Source: Vineibacter terrae (GTDB taxonomy: Bacteria; Pseudomonadota; Alphaproteobacteria; Reyranellales; Reyranellaceae). From it: a stretch of 38,098 nucleotides of DNA. The stretch is taken from positions 1 through 38,098 of the forward strand of contig NZ_VDUZ01000072.1 in assembly GCF_008039615.1 (NCBI RefSeq). Direction: 5' to 3'. The notes beneath the pieces are model-generated. The model saw only the letters and a list, made by a program, of their open reading frames with translations, ran no database searches and was not told the DNA's origin. Shown here piece after piece: positions 32,713-38,098 of this stretch (positions within the stretch are counted from its first letter, which is position 1; each line of letters starts with the position of its first letter). The translations under genes and the position numbers were made by a program.

Positions 32713-33725
32713 AAGCCGTCGGTCGATATCGCTGGGCCCTTGTTGCGTTGCCCGTGGTCGTGCTGGCCGCCATCTCGGTGCTGGTCGGGCCGGCGGGGCT
32801 GGACTGGAGCGCCGCGATCCGCGATGCGCTGTCGGGGCGCGACAGCGTGCCGGCGCTGGTCCTGGTCGAGATCCGCCTGCCGCGCGCGCTTCTGGGCGCG
32901 GTGGTCGGCGCCGCGCTGGGCATGGCCGGCGCCGCCATGCAGGGCCTGCTGCGCAATCCGCTGGCCGAGCCCGGGGTGCTGGGCGTCTCGGCCTGCGCCG
33001 CGCTGGGGGCGGTCATCGCTTTCTACACCGGCCTTGTGCGGCTGTTCCCCGGCGCCCTGCCGATCGCCGCGATGCTGGGTGCCTTGCTGGGCACGGCGGC
33101 CCTGTTCGCCTGGGCCGGCCGGGGCGCCACGGTCGCCACGCTGCTGCTGGTCGGCGTCGCCATCAATGCGCTCGCCGGCGCCGCCACCGCGTTCAGCCTG
33201 GCGCTGTCGCCCAATCCCTACGCCTTCTACGAAGTGATGTTCTGGCTGATGGGATCGCTTGCCGACCGCAGCCTCGACCATGTCGCGCTGGCGCTGCCCT
33301 GCGTGGCGCTGGGCGCCGTGCCGTTGCTGCTGATGCGCCGCGGATTGGACGGGCTGTCGCTGGGCGAGGAGACCGCGCTGGCGCTCGGCATCTCGCCCTC
33401 GGCCGTGGCGCGCTGGATCGGCCTGGGCACCGCGCTGACGGTCGGTGGCGCCGTCGCCGTGTCGGGCGTGATCGGCTTCGTGGGCCTGATGGCGCCGCAC
33501 GCTGTGCGCCCGTTCGTCCGCTATCGTCCCGGCGCGACGCTGGTCGCATCAGCCGGCGCCGGCGCGGCGCTCACGCTGGCTGCCGACATCGCCGTCCGCC
33601 TGCTGCCGACCGGGCGCGAGCTGCAGCTCGGCGTCATGACGGCCCTGCTGGGCGCGCCCTTCCTGGGCTGGCTGGCCGTCCGCCGCCGCCGTGGCAACGG
33701 CAGCAGGGGGGCGCCGTGGCTCTGA
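32709..33725 (+). CDS. btuC: Cobalamin ABC transporter permease (FecCD family)
   Basis: This 338-residue inner-membrane protein has about nine to ten hydrophobic helices and the FecCD/BtuC hallmarks: VEIRLPRALLGAVVGAALG and MAGAAMQGLLRNPLAEPGVL near the second helix, and GVSACAALGAV. LLVGVAINALAGAA, FWLMGSLADRS and the cytoplasmic coupling region LSLGEETALALGIS follow. The C-terminal GVIGFVGLMAPHAVRPFV is next. It pairs with BtuD to form the translocation pore. The start ATG overlaps the btuF stop (ATGA), and its end overlaps the btuD start by ten bases. Confidence 0.94.
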   Translation: MKAVGRYRWALVALPVVVLAAISVLVGPAGLDWSAAIRDALSGRDSVPALVLVEIRLPRALLGAVVGAALGMAGAAMQGLLRNPLAEPGVLGVSACAALGAVIAFYTGLVRLFPGALPIAAMLGALLGTAALFAWAGRGATVATLLLVGVAINALAGAATAFSLALSPNPYAFYEVMFWLMGSLADRSLDHVALALPCVALGAVPLLLMRRGLDGLSLGEETALALGISPSAVARWIGLGTALTVGGAVAVSGVIGFVGLMAPHAVRPFVRYRPGATLVASAGAGAALTLAADIAVRLLPTGRELQLGVMTALLGAPFLGWLAVRRRRGNGSRGAPWL

Positions 33726-34507
33726 TCGCGCGCGGCCTGCGCCGCCTCCTGGACCATCGCGTGGTGCTCGACGGCATCGATGTCGAGATCGGCGGCGGCA
33801 TGGTCACGGGGCTGGTTGGGCCCAACGGCGCCGGCAAGTCGACATTGCTGCGCCTGCTGGCCGGGATCGACTCACCCGATGCCGGCGACGTCACCTTCGA
33901 CGGCACGCCGCTGCACGCCCTGGCACCCTCGGCACGCGCTCGCCGGGTGGCGCATCTGCCGCAATCGGCGCAGGCGCAGTGGCCGCTGTCGGGACGCGAC
34001 GTGGTCAGCCTGGGCCGCCTGCCGCATGGTGCCGGCTTCGATCGACTGTCGGAGGCCGACGTGCAGGCCGTTGCGCGCGCCATGTCGCGCACCGGCACGA
34101 CGGCCTTCGCCGGGCGGCGCCTGGACCACCTCTCGGCCGGCGAGCGCGCGCGGCTGCTGCTGGCGCGGGCGCTGGCCACGGAAGCCGACGTGCTGCTGGT
34201 CGACGAGCCCACTGCCGCCCTCGATCCCGCCTATCAGCTCGAGGCGATGACGGCGCTGCGCGGCGAAGCGGACCGTGGCGTGGCCGTGGCGGTGGCGCTG
34301 CACGACCTGGCCCTGGCCGCGCGCTTCTGCGACCGGCTGATCCTGCTGGCTGGCGGGAAGGTGCTGCGCCATGGCGCCGCGGCGCAGGTGCTGACGCCTG
34401 CCCTGTTGGAAGCCGCCTACGGTGTGGCGTTCGAGCTCGTGGTGCTGGGCGACCGCCGCCTGCCCGTGCCGATCGCGCGCAGCGGCCCGACGGGCGATGA
34501 GAGGTGA
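33716..34507 (+). CDS. btuD: Cobalamin ABC transporter ATP-binding protein
   Basis: This 263-residue ATPase carries Walker A GPNGAGKST (about 39-47), a Q-loop region HLPQSAQAQWPLSG, signature LSAGERARLLLARAL (LSAGE in place of LSGGQ, common in FecE/BtuD-type proteins), Walker B VLLVDEPTAALD and the switch His in VALHDLALAARF. It powers BtuC. The start is a GTG at 33716 inside the end of btuC, preceded by a G-rich ribosome site. A double hairpin follows the stop and probably marks the operon end. Confidence 0.94.
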   Translation: MALIARGLRRLLDHRVVLDGIDVEIGGGMVTGLVGPNGAGKSTLLRLLAGIDSPDAGDVTFDGTPLHALAPSARARRVAHLPQSAQAQWPLSGRDVVSLGRLPHGAGFDRLSEADVQAVARAMSRTGTTAFAGRRLDHLSAGERARLLLARALATEADVLLVDEPTAALDPAYQLEAMTALRGEADRGVAVAVALHDLALAARFCDRLILLAGGKVLRHGAAAQVLTPALLEAAYGVAFELVVLGDRRLPVPIARSGPTGDER

Positions 34508-34509
34508 AG

Positions 34510-34569
34510 CCTCCCCAACGCAGTTGGGGGAGGTGGCCGATTCGGCATTTCGACGCGTTGCGTCGAAAT
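34510..34569. repeat. Double-hairpin repeat at end of btu operon
   Basis: CCTCCCCAAC (34510-34519) pairs with GTTGGGGGAGG (34523-34533, one extra G). ATTTCGACGC (34547-34556) pairs perfectly with GCGTCGAAAT (34560-34569) around GTT. It sits between the btuD stop and the convergent hypothetical gene. The layout mirrors the double hairpin at 5115-5166. It is a likely terminator or mRNA-end element for both directions. Confidence 0.65.
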
Positions 34570-34594
34570 ACCTGTGCCGGAGGGGGCGCTGAGC

Positions 34595-34942
34595 CTAGTG
34601 ATCCGAACCGTGCAGGATGGCGTCGCGCAGGCCCGTGTCGTAGCTCAGCCCGGCCTGAGTCAGGGTCGGCGCCGCGGTCATGCCCGATGGCGCGACCAGC
34701 CCCTTGCGGGCCAGCGCGACGTAGACCGACGGGTTGTGCAGGCCGGTGGCGTCGCTGCTCATGACCACCCGGTGGCCGATATGGAAGTGGTTGCCGTGCG
34801 GCTGCGGCAGGGCGCTGATCGTGACGTTGCCGGTGGCCTCGTCGGCCAGCGCGACCTCCGGGTAGCGGGCCAGCTCCTGCAGAAGGGTCAGGGTCTTGAG
34901 CTGCAGGTTGTTGAGGTTCAGGGGATTGTGCTTCTTGGCCAT
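34595..34942 (-). CDS. Conserved-looking hypothetical protein, 115 residues
   Basis: I do not recognise a named family. The protein starts MAKKHNPLNLNNLQLKTLTL, a hydrophilic amphipathic helix with no signal peptide. ALPQPHGNHFHIGHRVVMSS follows, a His-rich segment that could bind metal, and then NPSVYVALARKGLV, which reads like a short winged or helical domain. The C-terminus contains LRDAILHGSDH. Codon use is like its neighbours and the frame is clean, so it looks like a real gene. The N-terminal helix with LLQELARYP and the GLHNPSVYVALARKGL pattern suggests a small DNA- or RNA-associated protein, but this is a guess. It is convergent with btuD and divergent from the DUF1244 gene. Confidence 0.75.
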   Translation of the reverse strand: MAKKHNPLNLNNLQLKTLTLLQELARYPEVALADEATGNVTISALPQPHGNHFHIGHRVVMSSDATGLHNPSVYVALARKGLVAPSGMTAAPTLTQAGLSYDTGLRDAILHGSDH

Positions 34943-35039
34943 CGAGGATTCCGTTGCGCGAAGGGGCCTGCCTAGCCGACGGCATGGGCGCTATACTATT
35001 GCATCGGAACGAACCCTCAATTCGAGAAGGAGCGGCGTG

Positions 35040-35351
35040 ATGGACGTCAAGACCCGGACCGAGCTTGAAGCTGCGGCGTTTCGTCGGCTGGTCGATCACC
35101 TGCGCGAGCGTACCGACGTGCAGAACCTCGACCTGATGAACCTCGCCGGCTTCTGCCGCAACTGCTTATCGCGCTGGTACCGCGAGGAGGCGGCCAAGCA
35201 GGGTATCGAGATCCCCGATCCCAAAGCGCGCGAGATCGTCTACGGCATGCCCTATGACGAATGGAAGGCGAAGCACCAGAAGGAAGCGTCGCCCGAGCAG
35301 AAGAAGCAGTTCGACAAGACCATGGCCGAGCAGAAGCACAAGCACGGATGA
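35040..35351 (+). CDS. DUF1244 family protein
   Basis: The 103 residues cover one complete DUF1244 (SMc04008-like) domain. The signature is FRRLVDHLRERTDVQNLDLMN, followed by GFCRNCLSRWYREEA with paired cysteines, IPDPKAREIVYGMPYDEWK and a lysine-rich tail (KHQKEASPEQKKQFD). The protein is small, helical and cytoplasmic. Its function is not established. ATG 35040 has AAGGAG seven bases upstream, and a GTG immediately before it is in frame. The two cysteines and the CxxC spacing could bind zinc. A GC hairpin follows the stop, and gapR lies 145 bp downstream. Confidence 0.93.
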   Translation: MDVKTRTELEAAAFRRLVDHLRERTDVQNLDLMNLAGFCRNCLSRWYREEAAKQGIEIPDPKAREIVYGMPYDEWKAKHQKEASPEQKKQFDKTMAEQKHKHG

Positions 35352-35358
35352 AGATGGC

Positions 35359-35386
35359 GCCGCCCGGGCCGTGAGGGCCGGGCGGC
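35359..35386 (+). terminator. Hairpin after DUF1244 gene
   Basis: GCCGCCCGG (35359-35367) pairs with CCGGGCGGC (35378-35386), and the pairing nearly extends through GGCC. It starts 8 bases after the stop codon. There is no strong T-run, only CCGATCCTT, so strength is uncertain. Confidence 0.6.
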
Positions 35387-35496
35387 TGCCGATCCTTACC
35401 CCCGTTATCCCCATCATCCCACGCGCGCTGTCATTGAACCGACACCCGCGCCAAGCATAGGGTCGGCGCTCACCGCGTTGTCCTGCGAGGAGCGTC

Positions 35497-35763
35497 ATGC
35501 CGGACGGCAGCCCCATGAAACAGAAGCCCTCCAACATCGCCGCCGACCGGCTGAAGTCGTTCGTCGAGCGCATCGAGAAGCTGGAGGAGGAGAAGAAGGC
35601 GATCGGGGCCGATATCCGCGACGTCTATAGCGAAGCCAAGGGAACCGGCTTCGACGTCAAGGCCATGCGCCAGATCGTGAAGCTGCGCAAGATGGACAGC
35701 GCCGAGCGCGACGAGCAGGAAACATTGCTCGATGTCTACAAGCAGGCGCTGGGGATGATCTGA
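35497..35763 (+). CDS. gapR: GapR-family nucleoid-associated protein (DUF2312)
   Basis: This 88-residue protein matches GapR/DUF2312 along its length: [20 protein letters not shown], then [18 protein letters not shown] and [14 protein letters not shown], ending [13 protein letters not shown]. The long helix forms a coiled coil and the basic face binds DNA. In Caulobacter, GapR binds overtwisted AT-rich DNA ahead of forks and polymerases and stimulates type II topoisomerases. GAGGAG stands four bases before ATG 35497, and an internal ATG at 35515 is possible. The family is characteristic of Alphaproteobacteria. It lies 4 bp from the end of the convergent DUF429 gene. Confidence 0.95.
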   Translation: MPDGSPMKQKPSNIAADRLKSFVERIEKLEEEKKAIGADIRDVYSEAKGTGFDVKAMRQIVKLRKMDSAERDEQETLLDVYKQALGMI

Positions 35764-35767
35764 CCGC

Positions 35768-36511
35768 TCAGTACCAGATCGCCATCGGCAGGCCGAAGCT
35801 GTCGCGGTCGGTCGCCTCGGGTAGACGCGTCGCCTCGGCGCGATGGATGAGCAGCGCCGTGCGGCAGACGGCGGCGGCATCGAGCGCGTCATCAAGGCCG
35901 GCGTCGATACGACGCAGGCCGGCTTCCCTGCGGTAGCGCGCCCATGTCTGGCTAGTGGCGGCAAATGCGTGGTCGTCCAGCAATCGCTGGCGACGACGTT
36001 GTCCTTCCGGCAGCCGCTTGGGCGCGAGAACCGGGTGGCCGCCGTTCATGCGCATGAACGCCAGCTCCGGGTGCGCTTCATGGATGCGCCCAGCCAGCGC
36101 TGGTCGTGATCGCAGCAGGGCATCGAGCTCGCGCATCTTGGGGAACAGGTGAAAGGCCTGCTGGCTCAGGCCGAGGCCGGTGCCGCCGCCGCCGCTGCGG
36201 CGGTTGATGGTGCACGCCTCGGCATGGGTTGCTGCCGCAAGCGCGCCGCGGCAAGGCGTTGGAAACACCGATGATGCCTTGCCGACAAGCAGCCGGCGCG
36301 CGGCATGCTCGCAAGCCCGGCCGCCGCGGACGGCGCAATCGAGGAAGCCGGTCGGCATGTCGACCGCGATGATATGCGGCTGCTCCTCGCAGTCGACCAG
36401 ATCGGCCAGCACGGGCACGAACCGGAAGCGCCAGTCGCCGGACTCGATGTTGCGCAGGACGGCGATCCAGCCGGCGCGGCAGCCATCCACGCCCGCGATC
36501 CAGCGGCTCAT
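35768..36511 (-). CDS. DUF429 family protein (predicted nuclease-like fold)
   Basis: This 247-residue protein begins MSRWIAGVDGCRAGWIAVLR and continues AVDMPTGFLD, the two acidic strands typical of DUF429. RGGRACEHAARRLL, SSVFPTPCRGAL and LGLSQQAFHLFPKMRELD follow, then the C-terminal HEAHPELAFMRMNGG and DDALDAAAVCRTALL. The family has an RNase H-like fold with conserved Asp, Glu and Asp residues, consistent with a predicted metal-dependent nuclease; no activity has been established. It is convergent with gapR and divergent from the phage-tail-like genes, with 128 bp between. Confidence 0.88.
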   Translation of the reverse strand: MSRWIAGVDGCRAGWIAVLRNIESGDWRFRFVPVLADLVDCEEQPHIIAVDMPTGFLDCAVRGGRACEHAARRLLVGKASSVFPTPCRGALAAATHAEACTINRRSGGGGTGLGLSQQAFHLFPKMRELDALLRSRPALAGRIHEAHPELAFMRMNGGHPVLAPKRLPEGQRRRQRLLDDHAFAATSQTWARYRREAGLRRIDAGLDDALDAAAVCRTALLIHRAEATRLPEATDRDSFGLPMAIWY

Positions 36512-36639
36512 GCATCGACCCTTGAGCTCAAGGCAGGTGCCCTCAGTTGACAGAATGATACGAATACCGGACCATCGGCCATCTGCGTCGCGTCGGTGGT
36601 CAGCGTCTGCAGTCGGTTGCTGGTGCTTGCAGGGCCAGA

Positions 36640-37149
36640 ATGACAGACCACTACTTCGAACCGCTCAAGAATTTCCGCTTCCGCGTCATCTGGGACGGAA
36701 GCCCGGTGGTCGGCATTCGGCGCATCGGCACGCTGCGGCGCACCACCGAGGTCGTCCGGCACAGCGAAGGCGGCGAGGCGCTGGCCAGCCGCAAGTCGCC
36801 TGGCAAGACCGAGTACGACGCCATCATCCTGGAGCGCGGGATCAGCAACGACCGGGCATTCGAGGCGTGGGCCAATCAAGTCTGGTCGCTCGGTGGCGAC
36901 GGTCGCGCCAGGAAGGAATTTCGCAAGGACGTCATCCTGGAAGTCTATGACGACGCCGGTCAGCTCGCATTGGTGTACCGGCTGCTGCGGTGCTGGGTAT
37001 CGGAATATCAAGCCTTGCCCGACCTGGATGCGGGTGCCGCCGGCATCGCCGTCGAAACCATCAAGCTGGAGACTGAGGGCTGGGTCCGCGACCCCGGCGG
37101 GGGACACATGGGGGCGGTGCCTTCCGATGCCGGTGACGCTCGAGGCTGA
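36640..37149 (+). CDS. Phage tail tube (gp19-like) protein of a contractile injection system
   Basis: This 169-residue protein matches the T4 gp19/Afp1-Afp5-type tube family, which stacks as hexameric rings to form the inner tube of contractile tails and extracellular contractile injection systems. Typical pattern: FRFRVIWDGSPVVGIRRIGT, followed by RTTEVVRHSEGGEALASRKS and KTEYDAIILERGISNDRAFE. WANQVWSLGG, EFRKDVILEVYD and LVYRLLRCWVSEYQALPDLD come next, with GIAVETIKLETEGWVR near the end. The length is slightly above the common 145-155. The ribosome site is weak (AGGG). The DUF4255 gene follows 11 bp downstream. Whether it is the main tube or the minor Afp5-like tube cannot be decided without the sheath gene, which is outside the window. 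Confidence 0.9.
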   Translation: MTDHYFEPLKNFRFRVIWDGSPVVGIRRIGTLRRTTEVVRHSEGGEALASRKSPGKTEYDAIILERGISNDRAFEAWANQVWSLGGDGRARKEFRKDVILEVYDDAGQLALVYRLLRCWVSEYQALPDLDAGAAGIAVETIKLETEGWVRDPGGGHMGAVPSDAGDARG

Positions 37150-37160
37150 CGGATCCGACG

Positions 37161-37664
37161 GTGCCGGCCCAGCCTGCGATCGCCGCGACAACCGAAGCCA
37201 TCTGGCAGCTGCTGGATCGGGAATTGCGGCGCGTGGTGCCCGGCGTGAAGGTGAATGCCTGTCCGCCCGATCGGGTGCGCCAGGAAGCCGGCGGCAGGCA
37301 GATCAACCTGTTCCTCTTCGAGATCGCGGAGGACGCCCATCTGCGCGCTGCCGCGCGTGAGGCGCTCCCGGCGCCGCTGGCGCTGTCCTTGCGCTACCTC
37401 CTGTCCGTCTACGGCGATGATGGCGACAGGGCCGACCTGTCCGCGCACCAGGTGCTCAGCGAGGCGATGCGCGTTCTGCACGAGAACGCCGTCCTGCCGG
37501 TGGGCGCAACGGGCACGGATGCGGCCGCCACGCCGCCGCTGCACATCGTCCTGCAGCCGATGTCGCTGGACGAGATGAGCAAGCTCTGGGGCAGCTGGAA
37601 CAGTCCCTATCGCTTGTCGGTGGTCTACGACGTGTCGCCCGTCCTGCTGGGGCGCCGGGGATGA
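37161..37664 (+). CDS. DUF4255 (Afp16/Pvc16-like) tail terminator protein
   Basis: This 167-residue protein has the DUF4255/Pvc16 N-terminal domain: AATTEAIWQLLDRELR, then INLFLFEIAEDAHLR, PLALSLRYLLSVYG and LLGRRG at the C-terminus. SAHQVLSEAMRVLHENAVLP stands in the middle, followed by PLHIVLQPMSLDEMSKLWGS. In Afp/PVC systems the homologue caps and limits the length of the tail sheath. The start is GTG 37161, with only a weak ribosome site. It lies between the tube gene and the ATPase gene on the same strand with short gaps (11 and 24 bp), so the three form one operon. The adjacent Afp15-like ATPase is the usual neighbour in such loci. Confidence 0.87.
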   Translation: MPAQPAIAATTEAIWQLLDRELRRVVPGVKVNACPPDRVRQEAGGRQINLFLFEIAEDAHLRAAAREALPAPLALSLRYLLSVYGDDGDRADLSAHQVLSEAMRVLHENAVLPVGATGTDAAATPPLHIVLQPMSLDEMSKLWGSWNSPYRLSVVYDVSPVLLGRRG

Positions 37665-37688
37665 TGCCCGGCTGGAACGGAGCATGTG

Positions 37689-37973
37689 ATGCCTGAGCCC
37701 GCGCCGCAGGACGTGCAAGGCTTGTCTCTCGCCCTGGCAGGGCTGCGGCGCCGGCTGGCGCGGTTGATCGATGCCGCCGACATGTCGACGCCCTCCGAAA
37801 CGGATGACGCGCCCGGGATGCCTTGCGGAGCCTTGGCGGTGCTTGGTGATCGGTTCGGCCTGTCGGCCTTCGAGCGCGAGATCGTTCTGCTCTGCGCCGC
37901 AGCCGAGCTGGATCCGTCCATCCCGGCGGCGTGCGCCCTGGCGCAAAAGGAGCCGCAGCGGGCGTACCCGACA
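37689..37973 (+). pseudogene. eCIS AAA+ ATPase (Afp15/Pvc15-like), truncated by an insertion
   Basis: From ATG 37689 (GGAG seven bases upstream) the frame reads as the N-terminal domain of the ATPases found with contractile injection systems. Recognisable parts are LALAGLRRRLARLIDAADMS, GALAVLGDRFGLSAFEREIV and LLCAAAELDPSIPAACALAQ, followed by KEPQRAYPT. Family members then continue with FGLAL..., the Walker motifs and about 500 more residues. Instead, from about 37973 the sequence changes to that of an inserted element, and the frame closes after about 34 foreign residues at 38075. The ATPase is thus cut after roughly 95 residues, before its P-loop, and should be inactive unless the rest is expressed separately beyond the window. 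Confidence 0.75.
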
Positions 37974-38098
37974 GGGCTATCGCATTTGGAAATTTGTGAA
38001 CTGAGCGAGCATGGTGGCGAGGAATTGGTTGTCCCAGCCGGCACGCTTGAGCTTGCCGCGCATGGAGCCCTTTGAGGGCTCGATCTTGGCGAGGTTAA
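37972..38098. mobile_element. End of an insertion sequence inside the eCIS ATPase gene
   Basis: Similarity to the ATPase family stops at RAYPT, near 37971. The following sequence, starting GGGCTATCGCATTTGGAAAT, differs in composition (an AT-richer first 40 bases) and carries the tail of a minus-strand gene. The boundary is inferred within a few bases. The other end, the inverted repeat partner and any target-site duplication are outside the window. Confidence 0.6.
37977..38098 (-). CDS. Putative transposase, C-terminal 39 residues (partial, runs off right edge)
   Basis: On the minus strand an open frame enters from beyond the window and ends at TAG 37977-37979: NLAKIEPSKGSMRGKLKRAG and WDNQFLATMLAQFTNFQMR. 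The basic C-terminus abuts the presumed element end, as in many insertion sequences where the transposase stop overlaps the terminal inverted repeat. I cannot assign the family from this fragment. It is not obviously the IS481 type seen at the left edge, whose C-terminus is not available for comparison. Confidence 0.5.
   Translation of the reverse strand, partial: NLAKIEPSKGSMRGKLKRAGWDNQFLATMLAQFTNFQMR

Overview
This is a GC-rich bacterial chromosome segment. It is most likely from an alphaproteobacterium of the Rhodospirillales/Reyranella/Rhizobiales kind. The evidence is a GapR (DUF2312) gene and a DUF1244 gene, both typical of Alphaproteobacteria, codon use dominated by G/C third positions, a class III cyclase-TPR protein, and a lifestyle rich in oxidoreductases and organic-acid catabolism. 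The genus is inference only.

Layout. 1-125: the 5' end of an IS481-like element running off the left edge. 186-5111: three forward genes (GMC flavin oxidoreductase, GlcG/HbpS-type secreted protein, orphan molybdenum hydroxylase large subunit). 5269-9273: reverse-strand genes (secreted SNase-like nuclease, a deleted lactate permease pseudogene, TAT-exported SMP-30/gluconolactonase, DUF6328 membrane protein). 9387-10756: decayed DNA holding a possible frameshifted ORF, a LysE exporter and a truncated LysR regulator. 10937-12688: adenylate cyclase/TolB-like/TPR protein. 12883-12957: tRNA-Thr(GGT) with a possible integrase remnant beside it. 13341-19678: forward genes for a dienoyl-CoA-isomerase-like crotonase, an amidohydrolase, a DUF2339 membrane protein and a phenylacetate-CoA-ligase-like enzyme.

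19801-26604 is a reverse-strand carbohydrate-acid block: glycerate kinase, alpha/beta hydrolase, otnK, otnI, ltnD, then pyruvate kinase. It could oxidise and isomerise L-threonate-type C4 acids and phosphorylate the product, and separately feed glycerate to 2-phosphoglycerate, PEP and pyruvate. The 3-oxo-tetronate-4-phosphate decarboxylase (OtnC) is absent from the window. Divergent from it is a tight pair, a zinc alcohol dehydrogenase and an N-formylglutamate-amidohydrolase-like protein, followed by a 1-Cys peroxiredoxin.

29578-34507 is a complete vitamin B12 uptake operon, btuB-btuF-btuC-btuD, behind a well-preserved cobalamin riboswitch. 34595-36511 holds small conserved alphaproteobacterial genes (a hypothetical protein, DUF1244, gapR) and a DUF429 gene. 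36640 to the right edge is the start of a contractile-injection-system (eCIS/phage-tail-like) gene set: tail tube, DUF4255 and an AAA+ ATPase. The ATPase is cut by a second insertion element that continues past the window.

Intergenic DNA is crowded with hairpin repeats of at least two families. Some sit at gene ends, where they may act as terminators or mRNA-end stabilisers. The regions most worth attention are the IS-interrupted eCIS locus, the tetronate/glycerate/pyruvate-kinase block, the orphan molybdenum hydroxylase, and the several small scars (lactate permease, LysR, integrase) that record gene loss.
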